Source of the DNA: Acidobacteriota bacterium
GTDB taxonomy: Bacteria > Acidobacteriota > Aminicenantia > Aminicenantales > Saccharicenantaceae
Direction: 5' to 3'
Assembly: GCA_022711665.1 (NCBI GenBank)
Contig: JAKLEN010000003.1
Span: forward strand, 310,001-374,000
Length of the DNA: 64,000 bases
Shown: positions 43,284-51,665 of the stretch, piece after piece
Position numbering within the stretch: position 1 is the stretch's first letter
Layout: the number at the start of each line of letters is the position of its first letter
The notes under the pieces: generated by a model
Seen by the model: only the letters and a program-made list of their open reading frames with translations
What the model was told of the DNA's origin: nothing
Database searches by the model: none
Made by a program: the position numbers and the translations under genes

Positions 43284-44455
43284 CTCCGCGCGTCGCCGTC
43301 GTCCATCCCTGGCTCGTCGCCGGCGGCGGCTCGGAAGCCTGCGCCCTGTGGATGATCCGGGGCCTCCAGGACGATTACCGGGTGACGCTTGTGACCATGG
43401 GCCGGCCCGACCTGGCGGCCCTCGACGCGAAATACGGCGCTGGCCTCGACCCGGACCGCGTCGAGATCCGCGGCCTGGCCCTGCCGCCCGGCACGCGGAC
43501 CCGGTTCGACGCCCTGCGGGCTTTCCCCCTGGCCCGCTACTGCCGCCGCCATGCCCATGAGTTCGATGTCATGATCTCGGCCTACAACGCCATGGATTTC
43601 GGCGTCCCCGGCATCCAGAGGATCGCCGATTTTTCCTTCGACGAGGACCTGCGCCGCGAGCTCGATCCGGCCGAAGGCGCGCTGGCCGCCGCCAGCCCGC
43701 TCTATCGGGCCTCGGCCTGGAGATCGGCTTATCTCGGCCTGGCCCGGGCCCTGGCCGGGGACCGGAAGGACGCCTGGAAACGGAACCTCACCGCGGCCAA
43801 CTCCGAATGGACCGCCGCGGTCCTGCGCGACCGCTTCGGCCTGGCCTCCGAGGTCGTCTATCCCCCCGTCGCCGGGAACTGGCCCCTCGTTCCCTGGAGC
43901 GAGCGCGAGGCCGGATTCGTCGTCATGGGCCGGCTGGTCCCGGAAAAGGGCATTGGCCTGGTCATCGACATCCTCAAGCGTGTCCGCGAGCGGCGGCCCG
44001 TCCACCTGCACATCATCGGCCGCCGGGTTGGGACCGCCTACGCCCGCGAGATAGAGGACCTGGCCCGGCGCAACGCCGATTGGGTCCAGCTCGAAGGCGA
44101 GATGTACGGCCGCGAGAAGGACGCCTTCCTGGCCCGTCACAAGTATGGCATCTCCGGCCGCCGGGCCGAGCCGTTCGGCATCGCCGCCGCCGAGATGGTC
44201 CGGGCCGGCCAGATCGTCTGGGTCCCCGACCGCGGCGGCCAGACCGAGATCGTCGCCGACCCGCGGCTCATCTACGCCGGGCCCGACGACGCCGCCCGCC
44301 GCGTCCTGGCCGTCCTGGACGACCCCGGCCTGGAGGCCGAGCTGCGGGCCCGGCTCGAGCGCCGGGCCGGCGATTTCGCGCCGGAGAGCTTTGTCGGCGG
44401 CGTGCGCCGCATCGTTCGCGATTTCCTGGAGGACGGCAGCCGCCATGGCGCCTAG
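43280..44455 (+). CDS. Glycosyltransferase family 4
   Basis: The 391-residue enzyme has the GT-B fold of GT4: an N-terminal VVHPWLVAGGGSE loop, a mid-protein linker VVYPPV, and a C-terminal donor domain with FVVMGRLVPEKGIGLVIDILK and EPFGIAAAEMVRAG, the ExxxxxxxE retaining motif. It adds one nucleotide-activated sugar to the growing lipid-linked oligosaccharide in the cytosol. Donor and acceptor are unknown. ATGA overlap with the flippase stop couples it; its last 11 bases overlap the next gene. Confidence 0.87.
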   Translation: MTPRVAVVHPWLVAGGGSEACALWMIRGLQDDYRVTLVTMGRPDLAALDAKYGAGLDPDRVEIRGLALPPGTRTRFDALRAFPLARYCRRHAHEFDVMISAYNAMDFGVPGIQRIADFSFDEDLRRELDPAEGALAAASPLYRASAWRSAYLGLARALAGDRKDAWKRNLTAANSEWTAAVLRDRFGLASEVVYPPVAGNWPLVPWSEREAGFVVMGRLVPEKGIGLVIDILKRVRERRPVHLHIIGRRVGTAYAREIEDLARRNADWVQLEGEMYGREKDAFLARHKYGISGRRAEPFGIAAAEMVRAGQIVWVPDRGGQTEIVADPRLIYAGPDDAARRVLAVLDDPGLEAELRARLERRAGDFAPESFVGGVRRIVRDFLEDGSRHGA

Positions 44456-46472
44456 GATCGCCTTCGTCGTCGCGACCAAGGACCGGCCGGACGAGCTCCG
44501 CCGGCTCTGGGCCAGCCTGCTTGCCCAGAGCCGCCCGCCCGACGAGGTCGTCATCGTGGACGCGAGCGCCCGCCCCTCGCCGCTTCCCGAAACCGGCGGC
44601 GGCCGGCCCGTCCTGCGCTTCGTCCGCTCCGCGGTCGCCTCGGCCTCGCGCCAGCGCAACCTCGGCCTGGACGCCGTCGGGCCGGACGTCGATCTCGTCG
44701 GCTTCCTCGACGACGACGCCGTGCTCGAGCCCGGCGCGATCGAGGCCATGCTCGGCTTCTGGAGCCAGGCCGGTCCCGAGGTCGCCGGGGCCGCCTTCAA
44801 CATGGCCAACCATCCGCCTCTCGCTCTTCCGCGCCTCAAGCGGACGCCGCTCGTCGAGAGCCTGGGCCTTTACGCCCGCCGCGGCGGAGCGGTGACGGCC
44901 TCGGGCTTCCAGACGATGATCGGGACCGTCTCGTCCGACGCCTGGACCGACTGGCTGCCGAGCGGGGCCTCGGTCTGGCGCCGGGCCGTTTTCGCCCGCC
45001 AGCGCTTCGACGAGTGGTTCGCGGGCTACAGCTACCTCGAGGACCTCGACTTCAGCTACCGCGCCGGCAAGACCGGGCGGCTGGCCGTCGTGGCCGCGGC
45101 CCGCTACCGCCACCTGCCCGCGGCCGGCGGCCGCGGCGGCGGCTTCGAGTTCGGCCTCCGCGAGGTCCTCAACCGCGTCCATTTCGTGCGCAAAGATCCC
45201 GACCTGTCCCTCGCCCGCTGCCGCGCCGCCCTGGCGGCCCGGATGCTGATGAGCGTCGCCGCCGGGATCGGCAAGGGCGAGCCCGACCACCTGCTGCGGG
45301 CTGGGGGGAACGCCGTGGGCCTGGTCCGCTCGTTCCTCGAGCCCGGCCTGGCCGGCCGGGGCGATCCGGCGGCGATCGTCGTCTATGGCCAGGTCCCGCC
45401 GCCCTACATCGGATCCAACGTCATGACCCGGCAGTTCCTGGAGGCCCTTCGGGCCGGCGGCTACCAGGCCGTCCTGAGCCGTAAATCCCTGTCCGGGGAC
45501 GTGGCCGACGTCAACCGCATCCGCCCGGCCAAGGCCTTCCGCCTCCTCGCCACCTGGGGCCGGTTCGCCTCCCGGCTGCGGCGCGCCCGTCCCGACCTGG
45601 CTGTCATCTTCTCGTCGTCAACTTATGTCGGCCTGGCGGCCGAATCCGTCGTCGTCGGCCTCTGCCGGCTTTACCGCGTCCCCTATGTCCTCTATCTCCA
45701 CACGGACGTCCACCGGCGCCTCGCGGCCGCGCCCTTCCCGCTGCGGCCGGTCCTCCTCGCCGCCTTCCGCTCGGCCGCGGCCTGCTTCGTCCTCGGGCGC
45801 GTCTTCCGCGACGAGATGGCCGCCGAGCGGCCGGGGCGCGTCTTCGTCCTGCCGAACTGCGTCGCCGACCCGGCCGGTCCGGACGGCGCGGCGCGGCCGG
45901 GCGGCCAGGCCAGGATCCTGTTCCTCTCGAACATCGAGGAATCGAAGGGCGTCATGACCCTGTTGCGGGCGGCGCTCCTCGTCCTGGCCGAAGCGCCCGG
46001 CGTCACGTTCTCGATCGCCGGGCCGTGGCGGGACCGGGCCATCCGCCGCGAGGTCGAAGGGTTCCTGGCGGCCCACGGCCTGGGCCGTTCGGTCGTCCTG
46101 GCCGGGGAAGCCTACGGCGAGGCCAAGACGAGGATCATGGCCGAACACGACATCTTCGTCCTGCCCTCGCGGCGCGAGGCCATGAGCCTGGCCGTGCTCG
46201 AGGCCATGCGGGCCGGGCTGCCGGTCGTCACGACCGGCGTCGGGGCCATGGCCGAGGCCGTCGAGGACGGCGTGACCGGTTTCCTCGTGCCGCCCGACGA
46301 TCCCGCGGCGCTGGCCCGGCGCCTGCTCGAACTGGCCCGGGACGCGGAGCTGCGGTCGGCCATGGGGCGGGCCGGCCGGTCGCGCTACGAGCGGGAGTTC
46401 ACGCCGGCCGCGTACGAAAGGCGCGTTTGCGACATCCTGGCCCGGCTGCTCGCCGGGGAGGCGGCGTCATGA
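44445..46472 (+). CDS. Bifunctional glycosyltransferase: GT2 domain fused to GT4 domain
   Basis: The 675-residue protein joins two transferases. Residues 1-290 are GT2/GT-A (FVVATKDRPDELRRLW, VIVDAS, GFLDDDAV at about 88-93 as the DxD-type metal site, EDLDFSYRAG). Residues from about 308 are GT4/GT-B (VYGQVPPPYIGSNVMTRQF; ILFLSNIEESKGVMTLLRA; PSRREAMSLAVLEAM). Two sequential sugar additions by one polypeptide are likely. There is no sign of a frame break in the linker, so the fusion looks real. The start ATG lies 11 bases inside the previous gene; its stop overlaps the next start by ATGA. Confidence 0.88.
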   Translation: MAPRIAFVVATKDRPDELRRLWASLLAQSRPPDEVVIVDASARPSPLPETGGGRPVLRFVRSAVASASRQRNLGLDAVGPDVDLVGFLDDDAVLEPGAIEAMLGFWSQAGPEVAGAAFNMANHPPLALPRLKRTPLVESLGLYARRGGAVTASGFQTMIGTVSSDAWTDWLPSGASVWRRAVFARQRFDEWFAGYSYLEDLDFSYRAGKTGRLAVVAAARYRHLPAAGGRGGGFEFGLREVLNRVHFVRKDPDLSLARCRAALAARMLMSVAAGIGKGEPDHLLRAGGNAVGLVRSFLEPGLAGRGDPAAIVVYGQVPPPYIGSNVMTRQFLEALRAGGYQAVLSRKSLSGDVADVNRIRPAKAFRLLATWGRFASRLRRARPDLAVIFSSSTYVGLAAESVVVGLCRLYRVPYVLYLHTDVHRRLAAAPFPLRPVLLAAFRSAAACFVLGRVFRDEMAAERPGRVFVLPNCVADPAGPDGAARPGGQARILFLSNIEESKGVMTLLRAALLVLAEAPGVTFSIAGPWRDRAIRREVEGFLAAHGLGRSVVLAGEAYGEAKTRIMAEHDIFVLPSRREAMSLAVLEAMRAGLPVVTTGVGAMAEAVEDGVTGFLVPPDDPAALARRLLELARDAELRSAMGRAGRSRYEREFTPAAYERRVCDILARLLAGEAAS

Positions 46473-47740
46473 GCCGGCTCAAGGTGCTGGTCTCGGCCTA
46501 CGCCTGCCACCCCCTGGCGACCGAGGGATCGTTCCCCGGCGAGGCCATCCTCGGCTGGAACATCGTCCGGCAGCTGGCCCGCTACCACGACGTCACCGTC
46601 CTGACCCGGCCGTACAATAGGGAGGCCCTGGAGCGCGGCCTGAGAGAGAACGGCCTCGAGGCCGTCTGCTTCTACCCCTCGCTGCCCCGGTTCTTCGCGC
46701 CGCTCCTCAAGCACTATCTCGGCTTCTCGCTCTATTACCTCTTCTGGCAGATGCGGGCCTACGGCCTGGCCCGGCGGCTCCTGCGCCGCGGCCGGTTCGA
46801 CGTCTTCCACCAGGTGACCTTCGCCAACGACTGGATGCCGAGCTTCATCGGCGCCTGCCTCGATATGCCCTTCATCTGGGGGCCGCTCGGCGGCGCCCAC
46901 CGGACCCCGCCGGCCCTGCTGGCCGAGCTCGGGCCGAAGTTCCGGCGCAAGGAAATGATCCGCGAGGCCCTCAAGGACGTCTGGCGGGCCACGCCGCTGC
47001 GGCGGCGCGGCCTGAAGCGGGCCGCGGCCATCCTGGTGTGCAATCGCGAGACCGAGACGGCCCTGGCCGCCGCCGGCCCGCGGCTGAGGTTCTTCCCGGT
47101 CAACGGCATCGACCCGGCCGAGCTGCCGCCGGCGGCGCCCGCGGGCGAAGAACGGGAGCCGGGCTTCCGGGTCGTCTTCGCCGGCCGCCTCGATCCGATC
47201 AAGGGACTCAAGCTGGGCGTGCGGGCTTTCGCCGCGTTCGGCCGGACGAACCCCGGCGCCACGTTCGAGATCGTCGGCTCCGGCGAGGCCGGAGCCGAGG
47301 TCCGGGAGCTCGTCGGGCGCCTGGAGCTGTCCGACCGCGTCCTTTTCACTCCCTGGCTCTCCCGCCCGGAGCTGATGCGGCGCCTGCGGCGCTCGGACGT
47401 CCTCCTCTTCCCGAGCTTCCGCGACGGGGGAGGGGCGGTCGTCGTCGAGGCCATGGCCTGCGGCAAGCCGGTCATCTGCCTGGCGACCGGCGGCCCGGCC
47501 TTCCATGTCCGGGAGGAGTGGGGCGTCAAGGTCCCCCCCGGCGATCCGGATTCGGTCGTCGCCGGCCTGGCCGCCGCCCTGACGCGCCTGGCCGCCGACC
47601 CGGCGCTCCGCGAGCGGCTGGGGCGGGCCGGCCGGGAGCGGGTCGAATCGTTCTATCTCTGGGACAAGCTCGGCGACCGGCTGGCCGGCATATACCGTGA
47701 GGTCTTGCCGGGGCGGCGGCCGGAGGAGGAGCGGCCGTGA
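46469..47740 (+). CDS. Glycosyltransferase family 4
   Basis: A 423-residue GT-B enzyme with the N-terminal acceptor domain (VLVSAYACHPLATEGSFPGEAILGW, split by the first helix, resembling wcaL/amsK-like transferases) and C-terminal donor domain (VVFAGRLDPIKGLKLGVRAF, FPSFRDGGGAVVVEAMACGKPV). The Glu pair in DGGGAVVVEAM replaces the usual ExxxxxxxE with D at the first position, still consistent with the family. Start and stop overlap both neighbours by 4 bases. Confidence 0.86.
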   Translation: MSRLKVLVSAYACHPLATEGSFPGEAILGWNIVRQLARYHDVTVLTRPYNREALERGLRENGLEAVCFYPSLPRFFAPLLKHYLGFSLYYLFWQMRAYGLARRLLRRGRFDVFHQVTFANDWMPSFIGACLDMPFIWGPLGGAHRTPPALLAELGPKFRRKEMIREALKDVWRATPLRRRGLKRAAAILVCNRETETALAAAGPRLRFFPVNGIDPAELPPAAPAGEEREPGFRVVFAGRLDPIKGLKLGVRAFAAFGRTNPGATFEIVGSGEAGAEVRELVGRLELSDRVLFTPWLSRPELMRRLRRSDVLLFPSFRDGGGAVVVEAMACGKPVICLATGGPAFHVREEWGVKVPPGDPDSVVAGLAAALTRLAADPALRERLGRAGRERVESFYLWDKLGDRLAGIYREVLPGRRPEEERP

Positions 47741-48942
47741 TCCTCGGGCTCGTCCTCTGGGGCCTCGTCTGGGGCGGCATGTTCACCGGCCCCTACAATT
47801 TCAGCCCCTGGCCTTCGTGGCACGACCGGCTGGCCCTCTTACAGGCCGTCCGGGCCTTCCTGCCCCTGGTCGCCGCCTATTTCTGCATCCTCTGGGCCCT
47901 GGCCACGCGGGCCCGGTTCCGCTTCGGCCTGACCACGCTCGGCTGCTTCACCTTCTACGGCGCGTTCGGGCTCATCGCCTCGATGTTCTATTCGCCCGAG
48001 CCGTCGACGGCCCTTTACTGGGGCTCGGCCTACCTGGCGCCCCTGCTCGCGACCTGGTTCGTCATCGAGCGGCCGGAGCCGCTGCCGGTCCTGCGTACGA
48101 TCCTGCGGCTGAACGGCGCGGTCATCACCGGGCTACTGCTGGTCCTCCTGCCCGAGGCCTACCGCTTCGGTTTCGGCCGGGCCACCCGTTATGAAGTCTA
48201 CCTGATGCCCTTCGGTCTGGGCGAGGTCCGGGCCAACGGCGTCGGCCGCTACGCCGTCGTCGTCCTTATCCTGGCCGGCGTCGGCCTGGCCCTGTCCGCC
48301 TCGCGGAAGCGCTGGCTCTGGCTGCCGATCATCCTGCCGGCGGCCTTCATCCTGATGCAGACCCAATCGCGCTCGTCCCTGCTGGGGCTGGCCGTGGCCA
48401 GCATGCTCTACGTCTACGTCCGCGGCATCGATCTCCGCCTCCTCGTCGCCGGCCCGGCCGTGGCCTATGTCATCTGGGTCTCGGGCGTCACCTGGCGGGC
48501 CAAGGGCGCCCTGGGCTCGCTCGTCTTCCTGACCGGGCGGGAGGCGACCTGGCAGAAAGGCCTGGCCAAGATCGGCGAGTCGCCCTTCTTCGGCTGGGGC
48601 TTCCAGGCCGACCGCCTCCTGCTCGACTCCCAGCACATGCACAACTCGTACCTCCACGCCGGCATCCAGGCGGGCCTGCCGGGGGGGCTGCTCTTCGCCG
48701 CCGGCATGGTCGTCCTGTGGGCCTTCCTGATCCGGAACGGCGTCCTGCGGCGGATAGCCGCCGCCGATCCCCCGGACCGGGCCCTGCTGACGCAGGCCGT
48801 CCTCATCCTGGGCTTCCTCACGGCCCGCAGCGCCTTCGAGTCGACGGCGGCCTTCTACGGCGTCGACCTGCTGCTCTTCGTCCCGGCCGCCGCCTACCTC
48901 TACCAATGGGCCGGCGAGCACCCGGCCCCGGAGGCCGCGTGA
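47737..48942 (+). CDS. O-antigen ligase / polymerase-like membrane protein (Wzy-like), first of two
   Basis: This is a 401-residue integral membrane protein with about 10-12 helices and a large loop near the C-terminus. The loop has GWGFQADRLLLDSQHMHNSYLHAG, in which the HNSYL element is typical of the Wzy_C/WaaL superfamily. It would polymerise repeat units in the periplasm or ligate the glycan to a lipid. Starts with GTG in a GTGA-type overlap with the previous stop. A second protein of the family is encoded at 57385. Confidence 0.8.
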   Translation: MILGLVLWGLVWGGMFTGPYNFSPWPSWHDRLALLQAVRAFLPLVAAYFCILWALATRARFRFGLTTLGCFTFYGAFGLIASMFYSPEPSTALYWGSAYLAPLLATWFVIERPEPLPVLRTILRLNGAVITGLLLVLLPEAYRFGFGRATRYEVYLMPFGLGEVRANGVGRYAVVVLILAGVGLALSASRKRWLWLPIILPAAFILMQTQSRSSLLGLAVASMLYVYVRGIDLRLLVAGPAVAYVIWVSGVTWRAKGALGSLVFLTGREATWQKGLAKIGESPFFGWGFQADRLLLDSQHMHNSYLHAGIQAGLPGGLLFAAGMVVLWAFLIRNGVLRRIAAADPPDRALLTQAVLILGFLTARSAFESTAAFYGVDLLLFVPAAAYLYQWAGEHPAPEAA

Positions 48943-50150
48943 AGATCCTCATCCACACGATGTACTACCTCCCTGATTTCGGGAGCGCGCCCGTGCTCAT
49001 GGACGAGCTGGCCCGCGGCCTGGCCGCCGCCGGCCACGAGGTCGAGGTCGTGACCACGCTGCCGCGCCGCCGCGGGCCGGAGTTCCGCGGCCTGGCCGCC
49101 TCGACCCGGATCGAGGGCGGGGTGGCGGTCAAGAGGCTGTGGGCCAATAGCGCCTCCCATCCGCTGGCCCGGCTCCTGGCCTGGAACCTGTACACGGCCG
49201 GGGCCCTGCTCAACCTGCGGACCGTGCGCCGGGGCGACGTGATGTTCCTGCGGACGCCGCCGCTGCAGCTGGGCCTGCCGGCCCTGTTCGCCAAGGTTTT
49301 CCGCGGGGCCCGGGTCGTCGTCAACGTCCAGGACATCCACCCGGACCTGGCCATCGAGTCGGGGATCCTGAGGAACCCGGCCGCCATCCGCCTGGCCAAG
49401 GCGCTCGAGATGTGGGTTTACGGGCTGGCCGATCGCATCGTCGTCATCAGCGAGGGCTTCGCCCGCAACCTCCGGGTCAAGGGCGTGCCGGCCGCCAAGA
49501 TCGAGGTCCTGCCGAACTGGGTGGACACGGATCTCCTGCGGCCCGGGGCCAAGGACAACCCGGTGGCCCGCCGCCACGGCCTGGACCGCCGCTTCGTCGT
49601 CCTGTATTCGGGCACGATCAGCATCAGCAGCAACCGGACCCTGGAGCTGGCCCTCGAAGCGGCCGCGCGCCTGGCCGGCGATGGCGAGATCCTCTTCGTC
49701 GTGGTCGGCGAGGGGCTGAAGAAGAAGGACCTCGAGGCCCGGGCGGCCGCCCTGGGCCTGGCCAACGTCCTGTTCCTGCCTTTCGTGCCCTACGCCGAGC
49801 TGCCGGACCTGCTGGCCGCGGCTGACGTCCTGCTCGTGCCGCTCGACCGGTCCAAGTCCGACCTGTCCGTGCCGTCGAAGCTCTACACCTTCCTGGCCGC
49901 CGGCCGGCCGGTGCTGGGCCTGGCCGCGCCGGATTCGGAGGTCGCCCGACTGCTCCGGGAGAACGACTGCGGCCTGATCGCGCCGCCGGACGATCCGGCG
50001 GCCATCGCCGCCGCCGTGACCGAGCTGGCCCGCTCGCCGGAGCGGCGCCGGGTCCTCGGCGCCAACGCCCGGGATTACGTCGTCCGCCGCTTCGCCAAGG
50101 CGGACATCATTCGCGCCTATGACGCTCTCTTGAGGTCCATGGTATCCTAA
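48939..50150 (+). CDS. Glycosyltransferase family 4 (WbuB-like)
   Basis: The 403-residue protein starts MKILIHTMYYLPDFGSAPVL and includes VVVNVQDIHPDLAIESGIL, both typical of the WbuB-like fucosamine/glucuronate-transferase branch of GT4. The donor domain has VVLYSGTISISSN and KSDLSVPSKLYTFLAAGRPV. The start is GTG inside the previous stop (GTGA). Specific sugar is not predicted with confidence. Confidence 0.86.
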   Translation: MKILIHTMYYLPDFGSAPVLMDELARGLAAAGHEVEVVTTLPRRRGPEFRGLAASTRIEGGVAVKRLWANSASHPLARLLAWNLYTAGALLNLRTVRRGDVMFLRTPPLQLGLPALFAKVFRGARVVVNVQDIHPDLAIESGILRNPAAIRLAKALEMWVYGLADRIVVISEGFARNLRVKGVPAAKIEVLPNWVDTDLLRPGAKDNPVARRHGLDRRFVVLYSGTISISSNRTLELALEAAARLAGDGEILFVVVGEGLKKKDLEARAAALGLANVLFLPFVPYAELPDLLAAADVLLVPLDRSKSDLSVPSKLYTFLAAGRPVLGLAAPDSEVARLLRENDCGLIAPPDDPAAIAAAVTELARSPERRRVLGANARDYVVRRFAKADIIRAYDALLRSMVS

Positions 50151-50158
50151 GGGTCCCG

Positions 50159-51265
50159 ATGACGAAAGCCAAGAAGTTCCTCGTCTACATCCTGCCGCTC
50201 CTGCTGTGGATGGCCTTCATCTTCCCTGTCTGGAACCGGGCCCTCGGCTCGAGCAGGATCTACGAGATCTTCGCCGACGTCTTCCGCTGGCTGGCCCCGC
50301 ACGCCTCCGGCCGGGCCCTGGGCGTCGCCTACATCGTTTTCCGCAAGTCTCTCCACTTCGTCGAATACGGCCTCCTGGCCGTCCTCTTCTACCGGGCCTT
50401 CCGCGGCGGCCGCGGGCCGGCCTGGTCGGGGCGGGCGGGGAGGGCGGCCGCGGCGGGGGCCGTCCTCTACGCCTTCCTCGACGAATTCCTGCAGTCGTTC
50501 GTGCCGCGGCGCTTCGGCAGCCCGGTCGACTGGGCGGTCGACACGGCCGGCATCCTGGCCGCCCTGGCCCTGGCGGCCGCACTGGGGCGGAAGAAGGATC
50601 GCCGCCGCGCCGGTGGACCGGGCGGGACGGAAGGCCCGGCGCCCGGGCCCGGACCGGCCCTGGTCAAAAGGTCGTTCGACGTCGCCTTGGCCTCGCTCGG
50701 CCTGGCCGTCTCGTCGCCGCTCTGGGCCGCGATCGCCCTGGCCGTCTGGCTCGAGGACCGCGGCCCGATCCTCTTCGCCCAGGACCGCGTCGGCCTGAAC
50801 GGCCGGACCTTCCGGGCCCTCAAGTTCCGGTCGATGGTCGCGGACGCGGAGTCGGCCAGCGGCCCGGTCCAGGCCGTCGCCAACGACCCGCGGGTGACCC
50901 GCGTCGGCCGGGTCCTGCGGGCCACGGCCATGGACGAGCTGCCCCAGCTGCTCAACATCCTCAAGGGCGACATGAGCTTCGTCGGGCCCCGGGCCCTGCG
51001 GCCGAACGAGCGGGAGGCGCGGGGCGGCGCCGGGCCCGTCGCCCTGGCGGCCATCCCCGGCTACGCCGAGCGCCACGCCGTCCGGCCGGGGCTGACCGGC
51101 CTGACCCAGGTGTTCCTGCCGGGCGAGACGCCGCGGCGGCGCAAGTTCCGCTACGACCTGCTCTACATCCGCCGCCGCAGCTTCGCCCTCGACCTCCGGC
51201 TGATCGGCCTGTCGTTCTGGATCACCTTCCGCGGCAAGTGGGAATCAAGGGAGCCGAAGGTCTGA
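50159..51265 (+). CDS. VanZ-like domain fused to undecaprenyl-phosphate sugar-phosphate transferase
   Basis: This is an unusual 368-residue fusion. Residues 1-140 form a VanZ-like membrane domain with RKSLHFVEYGLLAVL and the family motif DEFLQSFVPRR..SPVDW. Residues about 168-368 form a bacterial sugar transferase (WcaJ/PglC-like monotopic phosphoglycosyl transferase): KRSFDVALASLG, FAQDRVGLNG, FRALKFRSM, ELPQLLNILKGDMSFVGPRAL. This enzyme starts synthesis by moving a sugar phosphate to undecaprenyl phosphate. A Pro/Gly-rich linker (150-167) joins them. It begins 8 bases after the previous stop. In known systems the transferase usually carries its own helices and not VanZ. Confidence 0.85.
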   Translation: MTKAKKFLVYILPLLLWMAFIFPVWNRALGSSRIYEIFADVFRWLAPHASGRALGVAYIVFRKSLHFVEYGLLAVLFYRAFRGGRGPAWSGRAGRAAAAGAVLYAFLDEFLQSFVPRRFGSPVDWAVDTAGILAALALAAALGRKKDRRRAGGPGGTEGPAPGPGPALVKRSFDVALASLGLAVSSPLWAAIALAVWLEDRGPILFAQDRVGLNGRTFRALKFRSMVADAESASGPVQAVANDPRVTRVGRVLRATAMDELPQLLNILKGDMSFVGPRALRPNEREARGGAGPVALAAIPGYAERHAVRPGLTGLTQVFLPGETPRRRKFRYDLLYIRRRSFALDLRLIGLSFWITFRGKWESREPKV

Positions 51266-51665
51266 TCATGCACATGCCTTTATCGGCCGCCGCGGGTCCT
51301 CGGGGATCGTCTTCGTTCGCCCTCAGGAGTTTCCAATCGGGGATTGTCAGGTCATTCGTTCCGAAGGGCGGTTCCTCCCTCGGCGTCACCCCCCGGCCGT
51401 GCTCGCCGCTCCAAAGCGCTCTTCGGCATCGGCGGCTGCGCGCGGGCGGGGGGCCCCCCACGCCGTTGCGTCACCGCCCCATTCGCATCCCGGAATCGCC
51501 CCTTCACTCTTCAGGGCTCACTCCGACGACTCCCTCGGACCCGTCTGACGCATCCTTTCCCGGGCAATGCCCGGCGCATGACCGGCGATGGCGGAAGGAA
51601 CGCCGAGTCCTCGAAGACGACAGGACGATGATCGATCAGACTTGCGGCTGGGAATAAGTCATAAC
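51266..51665. other. 400-base gap without a recognisable gene
   Basis: No promoter, hairpin with T-run or family-like reading frame stands out. Base composition is more pyrimidine-rich and short open frames here lack the strong third-position GC bias of neighbours. It may separate two transcripts of the polysaccharide locus. Confidence 0.5.

Noticed and set aside
51344..51631. 95-codon open frame in the gap between the VanZ fusion and the flavoprotein
   Set aside because: No ribosome binding site, Arg/Pro-rich low-complexity product and codon use unlike the neighbours.
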